64,000 bases of DNA, taken from assembly GCA_009192285.1 (NCBI GenBank), contig WBVU01000003.1, positions 310,001 through 374,000 on the forward strand, in the 5' to 3' direction. The notes beneath the pieces were generated by a model. It had not been told where the DNA came from. It searched no databases and worked only from the letters and a program-made list of their open reading frames with translations. Source of the stretch: Morchella semilibera (lineage: Eukaryota > Ascomycota > Pezizomycetes > Pezizales > Morchellaceae). The translations under genes were made by a program, and so were the position numbers. This document shows, piece by piece, positions 1-10,902 of this stretch. Each line of letters begins with the position of its first letter. Positions within the stretch are counted from its first letter, which is position 1.

Positions 1-680
1 GTAGGTTTCAAGCGTTAGGTAACCTTCTGGCCCGTACCAATCCCAAAGACCAAATGTGTAATTTTAGGACCTTTGCGTAAACAAATTCCCTTAGTAAAAA
101 TGTAGTAAATACTGTTTAGAAAAAAGAAATATTAGCCTTAGAAAGTTGTATAAATCAGAAACCATTGGGGGAGGGGGGGGGGGGGGCTCGTACAGTCGGT
201 CACTTGACTTGAGGACACCCAGAAGAATATGTATACGTATGTGACATCGTGAGTGAAGGACATGCATGAAGAGCGAGATGAGAACCTCAATACAATCATC
301 CTCCTCTTTCATCTTTTCATTTCACTTATACCGCGCGCAGTACCAAGTCCTCCACATCCTTTCATTCACTTTACCAAGTCTTCCCACCTCCGACCCTTCA
401 TAAGTTCCTTTTAGGAACTCCGGCGCAAGAAACGGGAGTTAAGGTACTGTCAGAGCCTGGCTGAGAAGAGTGATGTCAGGCGGAAGAAAAGAAAGAAGGG
501 AAGACGGAAGTTGGGAGGTGGTCAATAAAGGAAAAGGGGTCTACGCTAGTCGGTTCCGGTTCCGACTGTTGAGGGTCTTCGTAGTCGCTTCCGACTATTA
601 AAAATCTTCGATTCCGAGTACCGATCTGGGGTGGTTTTGTGGGGTTGTTTTGTTGGATCGTTGGTAGCATTTTGAGGAGG
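1..680. other. Intergenic, no gene seen
   Basis: No open frame here has coding character or a recognisable domain. The stretch has a run of about 13 G near 174-187 and otherwise ordinary mixed sequence. It ends at the left arm of the fold-back repeat. Confidence 0.5.
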
Positions 681-896
681 TATGGTGCAGCGCATCTTAA
701 AGGTGACAACGAATTTCAAGTAAATCGCTAATAACTTTTCAACCAGACAAGATATCAAAAATCTATGAAGCCAAAGTCTTTATCTTACCTATACCTACAA
801 TTTGGCTTCATAGATTTTTTTATATCTTGTCTGGTTGAAAAGTTATTAGCGATTTACTTGAAATTCGTTGTCATCTTTAAGATGCGCCGCACCATA
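681..896. repeat. Fold-back inverted repeat, about 95-bp arms
   Basis: The left arm (681-775) and right arm (801-896) are near-perfect reverse complements, separated by a 25-nt loop (776-800). The arms run from TATGGTGC at the outer edge to GAAGCCAAA at the loop. Differences are few: an extra T in the T-run of the right arm and a few substitutions near the outer end. No target-site duplication or transposase is evident. It could be a fold-back or MITE-like element, or an inverted duplication of unique sequence. A transcript across it would form a long hairpin. Confidence 0.85.
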
Positions 897-2124
897 TAGG
901 TCTAGGTCCATTAAATCGGGGGTGTTATGGGAACATACTCTGGCTCCAAAACGTATCAGGCATTGCCGTATCGGATGCTCAAAGTCGACAAAATGCCCCA
1001 CATACCAGGGACTCGAAATTTGAGCTCGAAATTTGGAAATCAGGTGTGGCCAAAAACACTCTATTGAACCACACCACCAAAAGAAACAACGATGGGTCTG
1101 GGAACGAGAATAGTTCGGAGCCGTTATATAAAATATATTCGGCATATCAGACCGTCCGTCCTACTACCTATAGCTAGAGCCTTTCAGCAACTAACGTCGG
1201 CGTCGACTTGGGTGAATGTTATCTCAAAAACCACTAGAGTTTACTTTTTTATTTTGTTTTATGATACATTCCTCAAACCAGCTATAGGGACAATTCAAAC
1301 CCGGATCGTTACAGGAAATATCCACCGGGGATAAGCAAAGGTAAAACCATATTCAAGTTAATCTAATCTGTACATTCTCGTACTGATGTGAAATGTATAC
1401 TAATACATCACCTAAGTCTCCTTTCTCGGGACTTGATCAAAATGTGAGTACAGAGCCCAGGTTGATTAATTAAGTGATCTGCCTTCTCAAGACCCAACCA
1501 AAATTCTCGGAGAGTATAATGCGTGCATCTAATATGGGGGGGTGGGGGGGAGGCGGAAAAGAAAAACAGCTTAAAACACCCTTACTACCACCATCCTTTG
1601 CTCGAGTTTTCGAAAAAATTCTTAAGGCAGCACGCGCCCCTCATATATCGCCTTACTGCTACCACAAAAAAAACACCAATTCAAAAATGACCTCCGTTAA
1701 GACATTGAGGCCCTCCGGGTGTCTTACCGACTCTCAGCTCGCCTCCCCTCCGCGTTCCTATGGCTGGTTTGATTCTGGAGATGTTGTAAATCCCACCATA
1801 GGCTATGGTGCCTCAAGAACCGCACGGTGCATCAAAATCCAAAGTGCCTTCCTTAAGACATTGATTACCGATGATCAGGTTATGGCAATGTCGCTCACGG
1901 TGGGACGGGAGTGTCGTCGCTACTATTGCGGAGACCGGAAAGATACCGCATATGAGAACGAAGTACCATGTCCTTTGGGTCTGGAAGCAGTTCCAGGCCA
2001 TTCAGAAGGTATTGAGACATACTGAACGAGAAAGCGCAGAAGAACTTATGAGAAAGTGTACATTAATAACTGCGTAGGAGGCGGGTAAAAAAAAAATAAG
2101 AATCCTTCGATTCTGGATGTCAAT
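897..2124 (+). other. Gene-free stretch with possible decayed coding pieces
   Basis: No intact gene was recognised. From about 1684 an open frame (to 2025) starts MTSVKTLRPS. A second frame ending at 2077 has a stretch around KYHVLWVWKQF...ERESAEELMRKC that reads like real protein. The two overlap in different frames just upstream of the deaminase-like remnant on the same strand. They may be upstream, frameshifted parts of that dead gene, or chance. No domain can be named. Confidence 0.25.
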
Positions 2125-3378
2125 ATGCAAGGTATGTCTCCAAGTGCTGACAATATTGAAATGGATCAAGGCCAGGGTCCTAAGTTGGAATACAATCCAT
2201 TTGAGCCAGAAGATCCTGAAGAAGGAATATCCGCGTTGGAACGGCTCCGGATTCAGTTCTTTCGCGAGGTTCATGACGGTTGTTACCTCAATTTAAGACG
2301 TCGGGTACTAAAGCATCTCAACGGCATAAACCAATTTTTCGTACCCTACCTTTATAGAGTAAATTGACGAGGGATGGATCCTAAAGGGTTTTATATATGA
2401 TATTCTCAGGCAGCTGGTTACGTTAAAGAGCTTGTGATGATGAATATAGGTGCAAGTAATTCATCCGAGTTCCAGGGTTCTCAGTGGAACAGCCTCATGA
2501 AATGCCTCCAGTTATTGGTACAAGTATAGGCGGAATATGAACATGAGATAAAAAGATTGATGGACGGAATTATCAGGGCCTAGAACGGTTTGCAAGTTAG
2601 GGAAAACCGTAAGTCTACCCTCTCTGAAAGACACGAACCCGCCCTATGTCAAAAGCTTACCCTGGCCTTTAGCAAACAACCCTCTTCATCACTTCGACAT
2701 ATGGAGAGCGATCCAAAAGATGATCGAGCTGAGAGCTCTTACATCCACGAATTGGTCGACTTTGCGTGTAAACCAAAGAACCGCCATCTGCTGGAGAAGA
2801 GCATCAAGGTAGTACTCAACCCTATGGTAGTTTGTACGCCAGAACCATCTGATAAGGACATGGAGACTATTGTGGAATATGCCTTCGATGATACATGGAC
2901 TTCTTACGATCACCCCACTATGGAAACAATCGATGAACACCTAGACAATCAGAGCCTACATATAGACGTAGCCCTGTCAGGCACCGTGCCATTTATTAAT
3001 GTGCATGCTGAGCAAGATCTCCTTATCAACCACCACCGACGTTCGAAAAGACATCGCTCGACCGCGGGGTTCTTCCCACCCCTCCAATGTATCGCTACAA
3101 GTAGCCTTCCATGCGCTTGCTGCTGGGGCACCTACAATAAGTACTCGGAGGCGGCGGGACGCATATTCAAACTATTTGGCCAGGATCCAAAGGTGGCTCC
3201 TCCTTGGTGGGCTGCCAGCAACTACTTCGAGCCTAGGTTGGCAGCTATTTTGAAGTGGGGCGTGTATGACGAGCTTGTGGGATTGTACCGAAAACACCTA
3301 AGAGAGTTGGATGGAGCGGCTGGGAAAGAGGTGGTGAAAGTCTTCAGCAGGCCTGCAGGCCCCCCGCTCACCCGATAG
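2125..3378 (+). pseudogene. Decayed deaminase-fold protein (OTT_1508-like)
   Basis: One reading frame links 2125-2358 and 2410-3378 across a possible 51-nt intron (GTAAAT donor at 2359, CTCAG acceptor at 2409). The frame is broken only by two TAG codons, at 2527-2529 and 2581-2583. The sequence around them still looks coding (AEYEHEIKRLMDGIIR between the stops). The 3' part (2590-3378) stays open for 262 codons. It carries NVHAEQDLL at about 3004-3030 and SLPCACCWG at about 3100-3126. This HAE ... PCxxC pair is the zinc and catalytic signature of the cytidine-deaminase fold. The surroundings (a charged basic stretch, then CIATSSLPCACC) resemble the fungal OTT_1508-like deaminase family, whose biological role is not known. 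Each TAG is one C-to-T step from CAG, so the losses could be simple transitions. The family call is by motif only. The gene could be live if the introns differ from those proposed. Confidence 0.55.
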
Positions 3379-6300
3379 CTTCATTATGGAGATCGCGGGA
3401 CAAGGTTCTATGGGGATTATAATCTTTCCTACGAGATATATATATATATGTGTGTGTGTGTTAATATACATGTATGTATATATGGGACGGTGTTGTAGTT
3501 GTTTAATGATTGATCAATGATGGTGGTTTCTAGCCTACCTTATATGCTTTTTTTGCCTTCTCTATAGATATATCCCACTACTAGACTACCCGCTCTGTTC
3601 GAGCCCGCCCCTGTTAAGTTTTGGCCACTCCTTTCCAAGTTGCCACCCTTGTCCTGTCGCCCGGTGTTCGCTGGTATCTCTATAGACAGAAGTACTAGGG
3701 CCTGGCCAGCTATAAAGCTGCGTGAGTGAACAATCATATTTCCGCTGAAATATATACCACCTACGATACAGCGTTCTTTTAGCACATTTTATGCACACTA
3801 CATGTATGTGAGATATTTTGTTTGGTTTGGGGGTGAAGTTTTGTTGATTGTAGATATTGATAATTTTACGCCTCTTTAATGCGCTAACCCTTGGGCCCTA
3901 GAGACACTAGACCCTAACTCTGATAATAACCAAATTCCCAAACTAAACCTCGCGCCAAGGGCAGTACCGAGTGAGATTACATGACCCAACACATGATAAG
4001 GGGATCTCAAAACCCCAATTAGGCAACTAAGGGCCCATTGGGAGTAACGGGGGACTTAAAACTCCGTTCCGAGAAAACAATCGATTCGAAATGGAACCCC
4101 CTACACTTAAGACCTAGTTTTCGCCTAAAACTAGGTTTCATTATTTTGCCTCTTTCTACTGGGCCAGCTCCCAACAAACGAGCACTAAATTCGTTCACCG
4201 TAGACTCCGGTCCCGGCTAATAAACCGAAAAGTAAATGGCGTAATAACATTACTTTAAAGTAACCATCACATACACACATCCCCAAATATTTACCTCCCT
4301 CCCCCCCCCCCCGGTTCTTAGGACCCGGCACTGTGGTTGGGGGTGGCAAGCCGCTATGCTAGCCCGTATCTACCAATGCCCCGACCTACAGAAATTCAAG
4401 ATCTAGGAGCCTAGGTTTCTGGGCCATCTTTCCCCATACGATTATAAGATACAAATCAGGAATACCTGGGAATCATGAAAGACAGACTTGGGATTCGATA
4501 CTTATTGATCACGATCACTTTTACTAGCCCCTACATAAATCACGAGTTCTCGCGTCGTGCGTGAAGACAACGTCGTTTGGCATAATTTACATAACCTACA
4601 CGATTATATACTCTTACAAACAAAAAAAAAGGTTTTTGAAAAAAAAAAAAAAAAAAAAAGAGCTTCACTTAAAAAGAGATATCCCCCCGGTAATATTCAC
4701 CTCGAAGCTATACTTATTCAGTCCAAGGGTGGGGCGCGATATCTGGTGGGGTGGAAGGGGAGAGACGAAAACGAAGCCCAATGCTGATGACCGGCCAACT
4801 CCCCCAACATATACATGTGGAGAGGATTTCTGCAGTTTGACAGTCCGCGATGGGGACAGGAGATCCCGTGACTAACTCCCGTGATCCCCCGGAGGCGCCC
4901 TGTCCGCTCGGTCGCAAGAGCAGAGTGCACAACTGGGCAGGATATCCGGGGCACCATTTCAGCAATTACAGAGAGTTTAATTAGGCATAGCTCAGTCAAT
5001 TTCTACGCCTATAAGATTCTCGAAACAATAGCTATGTAATATAAGCTACATTTATTGCGCAGCGTCCAGAACAATCATCTTATCAGGCAAGCAATCTAAG
5101 ATATTAACGATTAGGCAGGCTATGGATTTCGAATTTGGAGGGGTGTACCGTATGGTACTCTCGCTGTGGTTAAAAATACAGAGGAATTATTCCAGCAAAC
5201 CTGACGGTATGGTGTGCTTGCCAAAAATGTTTTCGCCAGTCTTTTTTTTCCCCTTCCCAGACGCTTATTACCCCTTCTACCCGATTGATATGCCAAAAGT
5301 CCCCAGCTGACCTTCCAAAGCCCTGATTTCTATGCCGGGTTCTCGAGTTCTGCGCCGCACCGGGGGGGGGGGGGGTCCAGCGGCATTATTTAGAAACCCC
5401 GAAAGTTATTTGCTAGATATAATCCTACTGCGTTTAACGAATATATATATATATATATCCAACCCCAAAGTTTCGCGCGCGGTTAATATATATATCCACT
5501 TATCTTACGTACGCCTTCCGCCCGTTTGTAGGCATGCGTTTTGTCTTCCTTGGTTAAAGCCTTTAGTGACCAAATTCATGAAAAGTGCGAGGCAACAAAA
5601 TGGACCCGGAAACCGAAATTTACTGAAATTAAAGAATTAAGGGGGAAACAGGCTCTTCGTGTAGGGTGTGCATGACTAAAGTGCCGTAACCTCAAAGTGG
5701 CGCATAAAACAACCGATGCGGCCGCGCGCTAAGATACACAATCGCCACCCCCGCCATTTGGGAGGGAAAAAAAAATTCCAATCATCGCCTATCACGCACA
5801 CGCCGAGTGATATTCCAAGATGCGGCGATCAGGGATGGTGGTACAAAGACCGCCCAATGAGCGCAAACCGGGGAAATAATCATTGTCTCAGATACTCCGG
5901 TCGAAACGACCTATCACCCAGCCCAGGACTTGAGATAACGGCAGCCAATTAGGATGTTCACCATTCACCGCCGGCGGTCTTGGGTGAGGTGGTGGGTGGT
6001 GGGTGACAATGATTGACAGGTACATATAGGTCTCTAATGAATATTTTGGTACCCGCCATCTGCGTATCGCCTTGTGGGTTTGGGCTAACGGACAGGTCAG
6101 AAAAGGCCTCTTTACCCCCCACCCCCAGAGGCTCCAGTCCACCTATACCCCAAGACCAAAACAAACGGCCAGCAACACATATTAACGCCAGCCCACCCTA
6201 TGTCAATCTAAAAAAAAACGCACAGAGTAGGGTAATAATAGACTGCCCGCCGATCCATGTCAATGATACACTACTGTCAATGCCCGTGTCACGCCAACCT

Positions 6301-6791
6301 GACGCCGCCAACGGCATGCAGCACCGAAGATCCAGTTTTTTGCCAGCCATGTCTATACGACTAGTAGAATAAGCAATTATGGTCCGCCCTGTCTGCCCCG
6401 GCGGGTGTGTATATCCATATCGATATCTATAGATATGTCAGTAGATATTTGGTTCGATTGTTAATGGGACTCCAGCATTAACTCCGGCAATAAGACAATA
6501 TCCGACGTCAAGTTAACGACGGTGCACAATGTAACCACGGGATACTTCTCAAAAGAAACCAGATTCTCCAGCATGTGGCCGGGGTCTCCTCTAGAGCCCT
6601 ACCCGCTAACTGGAGGGAGTACTTCAACCACCCCATGTAAAATATGTAGAAGCGGGAGCCCCAGGAAAATCAGGCTTGTTCACAAGGGTGGGCGAGCGTT
6701 CCGTGCTGTTGGGGTTTATCAGGAGCCGGAGATCCGCTACGATACAATTGGCACCGACTCCAGTATCTTGCCCGTGGTTCGATGCCCATGA

Positions 6792-6998
6792 TGAGCCAAT
6801 TTCGGTAAGATTACAAAGCTTGACGATCCGTGGATGCAGAAAACACACCTTCTTGGTCCTCCCCAAGTCTTGGAGCCCATCAGTTCGTGGATTAAAGCAA
6901 TTGGGCCATCCGGGGCGTTTTTTATTATTCTGCTGGCCGTGACTACATGGCTAGTCATGTTGCGAATCGGCGATGGTCGTATGTATATGTTCTCCAGT
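6792..6998 (+). other. Short coding-like fragment with a membrane segment
   Basis: The frame opens after a TGA at 6789-6791 and stops at TGA 6999-7001. It encodes about 69 residues. The first half is polar (KLDDPWMQKTHLLGPP) and is followed by a strongly hydrophobic run, AFFIILLAVTTWLVML, typical of a transmembrane helix, then a short basic tail. No start codon or upstream exon was identified. About 400 bases downstream (near 7215-7262) the words SWI.AIGP recur in another frame, suggesting a degenerate duplication. It may be a relic or chance. No family was recognised. Confidence 0.25.
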
Positions 6999-9900
6999 AG
7001 TAGTTGATGGCAGTACTTACTGGAACGCTCGGTCCAGCATGAGTATACGAGATGGGGCGGGACCAACCCACTACAACCACTACCATCGCCCACGCCCCAA
7101 AGCAGATACCAGCCAGGCTCGGACCATCACAACCAGTCGAACTCGCACTCGAGCCAGTCAAGTCGGAATGTCAAACAGCATACCACCCTCCAGTCCATGG
7201 ATACGAGTCATTTCTGATGAGCCCCGCGAGCTTTATTCGTGGATCATGGCAATTGGCCCATTGCCTCTACCCAATTAGTACGGGGCATCCAATATCGATG
7301 GCTCTTCCTTCATCCTTTGTCAGCCAGATACATACCCTTAGATAGATAATGCCCATCACATCAATCACATCACTTCGACGTCTCCTAAATGGCTGGCTGG
7401 TCTAAAGCGCCCCGGCCAAACCCTATTCGATGTGGATCTGCTTGTATTACGGCGCAGCACAAGGAACGCCTGGGAACGGGAGAGGAATAGGCAAGATATG
7501 GAGAACTCCGATAGTACTCCGTTCGACTGACATCTCCCGACATCGATACGAACTGCCCTGTTTGCCTGGCTAGATGGAAGAGGCAGAAGAAGAAGCGGTA
7601 AGCTGACAAGCATCGATATTCGAACAAGCACAGAGGATGGATGGGACGAAGAAGATGAAGAGGAAGATGGAAAATGCACCTACCATAGGTAAGGCCAGCC
7701 AGGTTTGATTCCCGTTGTCGATGCATACAATGTGGGACCGAATCAATCACCAGCATACTACACACATACATACATATACATACACTGCTCATGTAGTATA
7801 TCCGGTGTCTATGGGGCTGTGGGCGGTTTTAACTTTTGACATTTTCGGACCCATGCTGGTGCGAAGAGGTGCGCGGTTTGTCGTTGGATCCACAGTTCTT
7901 TAAAGCAACCCACCCCAATATTGGCCACGATGGGATGTTCGTCAAGGATGTGTAGAGTAAGTAGCTGAAGTACATAGAGTGCGAGTACAAGCTTCATGCG
8001 ACTGCAAGGCAAGGCGGACATGACTCCGGGGGAGGGTGGCAGTGATGGTAGAGAGAGAGAGGGAGCCCGCTCGTAGGGTTTATGGAATTATCCACCATCT
8101 ATTTTTTTGGCAAATATAATTTAAAAAAAAAATTGTTTCATTGTGGCCAGAGATCGAAACGGGCCAGAACCCCCGCGTTACGATTGGCGTAAGGAAACGT
8201 GCCAAGAAAGCGTGACAAGATGAAGCGGCAATGTCACACAAGCCTTTTTCGGGAAAGCGGCGGTGCTAGCTAACTACATGTAGTTGTTTGCTAGGCTACA
8301 TGTGCCTCCATACTACTACACTTTTTTTTTATTTGACCTTCTTCGTCAGCAAGCGGGCTAGGGTATCTCCTCCACTACACCTACTAAACAACGGTACCGC
8401 CTATTGCGATCCCGCCCGACGGACGGCTATGTTCATTCACGCACCCCAGAAAAGAGAAGCTGGAGATAGTGAAAGTAGATGTGAAATAAGCTCTGAGTAA
8501 TATAGAATATAAAATAAAATCCTGCACAGGAGAGAAAAAAAGAGAGGTTTCAAAACTCACCTATGCGATCGTGGTAGGCAACAGCCAGCAAACGCGGCGG
8601 ATAAACGCTTTACCTGCGTACCTTGTAAATTTTTTTTCCCTCCCTTCCCCGCACGAAGGCTAGAGTCATACAGCGTTTTTTTTTATTGTGTTGTTATCGA
8701 TAATAGTGGGGTAAGTAAGCAATTTCAATTTCTGAAACTCACCACCACGGTCCACAACCACCACCGCACCCCCCCCTGGGGTTTCCTCACTTTCTAACGC
8801 GTCTCTCTTCCATAGTACTCATATTTACGCCTTTTCGTCACCTGTTTAACCCCTGGAGGTTGACAGAGAGACAGCTGAACTACGTCACTTGGGGGCCAAT
8901 ACCTTCTGCTGTGCTTCCCTCATCAGGCGAAACAGTTATCGAAGATGATCCGAAGGAAAGACAAGGCTAAGGCTGTCCATAAAAAAAAAGCAAACGGCAA
9001 CAAGGCGGGGGAGCGGAGGGAAGTGCAGTTTCACTATCAAAAAAAAACTTGACCGTTTAAGTTTCTCTAGGAAGACAACAACAACAACAACATCATGACA
9101 CGCGAGTAGAAAAAAGCCAGTAGAGTGCAGTGAACGAACGAGCAACAAGCGGCCCTGCGGCCAACCGGATGGATTGTGCTGTCAGTGGGTGCGGACTTGA
9201 GATGTGATGTGCGTAAGAAGAAGAGGAGGAGGAGGAGGAGACACTGTAGGTACTAATTACGCTGTACTGTAGAGTACTGTGGGAATGTATGTACCCATAC
9301 CACGGCCAGGTCTGTCGTCGTCGTCGTCGTAGTCGTCGTCGTCGCCGCAGGCCACCACGGGTCCAGGGAGTGATCCACCACTATCGTAACACGTGTTTAG
9401 TTCTCCTCCAGCTGGCTGGCTGTGCAAAAACCTAATTTCCCCTTCCTTTAATTCCTGACCTGCCATTATGATCCTGCGCATTAATTCTGTCGGTGGGGAA
9501 TTAGTGAAGTGATGTTCAGAGACAGAGACCGAGATATGACGTTGCTGCTGCTTACCGCTGGCTACTACCGTAATAAGACCCTTAGGTTGGAGTAACTACT
9601 AGGAAGGGGGGGGGGGGGGCAAACAAGAAAAAAGAATAGCCCAACAGCTTGTACCTTGCCGTACCGTAGCCGGTGGCCCAGGAAAGAAGCAAGGGTCTGC
9701 GAAGAACTTCCTTAGAGATGCCTCAATCCAACTATTGCGCCACCCACTGAGTTTGAGGAAGGGTAAGAAAGTAATAAAACTCTTGTCTCTCCTCACTGAA
9801 GTTCGCCAATAGATAGAGAGCAATGGGTAGTAAGGGTGACCATCTACATCACGATGCATCCTATTTTTCACGGGGGTGGTTTCTTTTTCCTTCTTTTTTT

Positions 9901-10102
9901 TTTTTTTCTTTGACGCCCGCCGGGGTTGGTCACAGCTGGGTGATGTAGAGAAGAGCAGCGCAGCACGAGTCACAGAATTTAAGATAATGAGGCTAGAGGA
10001 GGGGAGATCTAAGAAATGGTAGGTCGAATAGATTTAGATTTTATCTCTCGCATGTAGCAGATCATCGTCATCATACCCTTTTTTGTCTTGTGAGAGACTG
10101 GA

Positions 10103-10127
<25 letters not shown>
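10103..10127 (+). repeat. (CT)n microsatellite
   Basis: Twelve uninterrupted CT units, followed by short CA units. It lies about 800 bases upstream of the DUF8035-like start codon and is probably outside or at the edge of its promoter. Confidence 0.9.
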
Positions 10128-10134
<7 letters not shown>

Positions 10135-10479
10135 TCCACATCCACAATCATCTCTCTCCCCCGCTCGACGTGGCACATCGCACAAATCAACCCGTTTGAT
10201 GGTGGCCCCTTGCCATTAAATTTTACCACCACTAATTCAGTGTACAATACATGTAGTCTACAATTCTACTATGTACTAGATTACATGTAGGTTAGTTACT
10301 ACTATATACATACTACCACCCAACATCAGAACTGGGTACATGTATCTAGAGTACTAATACCAGTACCGTATCTATCTATCATCTACCCTACCCACTCTTT
10401 CCCTAATCCTCTGTCACGGCAAATCAAGCGAAACCCCTCATCAACAACCATAATCATCACATTCCGCCCAACAATCACC

Positions 10480-10902
10480 ATACTTCTTTCCCAACCAACC
10501 AGATCCATCCTTTCTCACCCACCCATCCCCCCCCCTTCCTTCTTTTATCCTTCCTCTTCTACTTCCTCTTCCCCTTCCCTTCCCCTCTTCTCCATTCATC
10601 ATCACTACTCATCACCACCACCACCACACCATCACCATTACCATCACCATCATCACCATCATCATCCTTGAGAACACCAGCATCTCAGCACAGTTCATCG
10701 GTTTGTCTCGCTAGAGATATCTTTTCTACACCTTCTCCCTATCTATTTATCGTGCCATCTGTGCTGCTGTTGCTGCTATCACTACTCCCACTACTACTAC
10801 CCAGTGCTGCTACTACTTCTGTTGTTTCGTTGTCCGTACTTTGTTACCCCATCCCTCAACATCTCGTGAAACCAACCCCTCTGTTGCCCCGCAATAGCAG
10901 AT
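10480..10902 (+). promoter_or_regulatory. Pyrimidine-rich leader of the DUF8035-like gene
   Basis: The 420 bases before the start codon are strongly C/T-rich. They include CCTTCCTCTT-type runs (about 10530-10600) and a CAC/CAT/ATC repeat block (about 10610-10665). CT-rich tracts upstream of the start are common in expressed fungal genes. No clear TATA box was found. A CAG immediately precedes the start (AGCAGATATG), so a leader intron ending there cannot be excluded, although no convincing donor was seen. Confidence 0.4.

Larger units (their letters stand above)
3379..10479. other. Gene-free interval of about 7 kb
   Basis: No intact gene is seen. There are short TA/TG microsatellites near 3439-3482 and 5444-5456, homopolymer C or G runs near 4302-4313, 5362-5374 and 9605-9620, an A-run near 4640-4659, and a GTC-rich run at about 9315-9346. 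One short stretch, 6792-6998 on +, reads like the end of a membrane protein and is listed separately. Promoter or terminator signals cannot be assigned with confidence. Confidence 0.45.
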
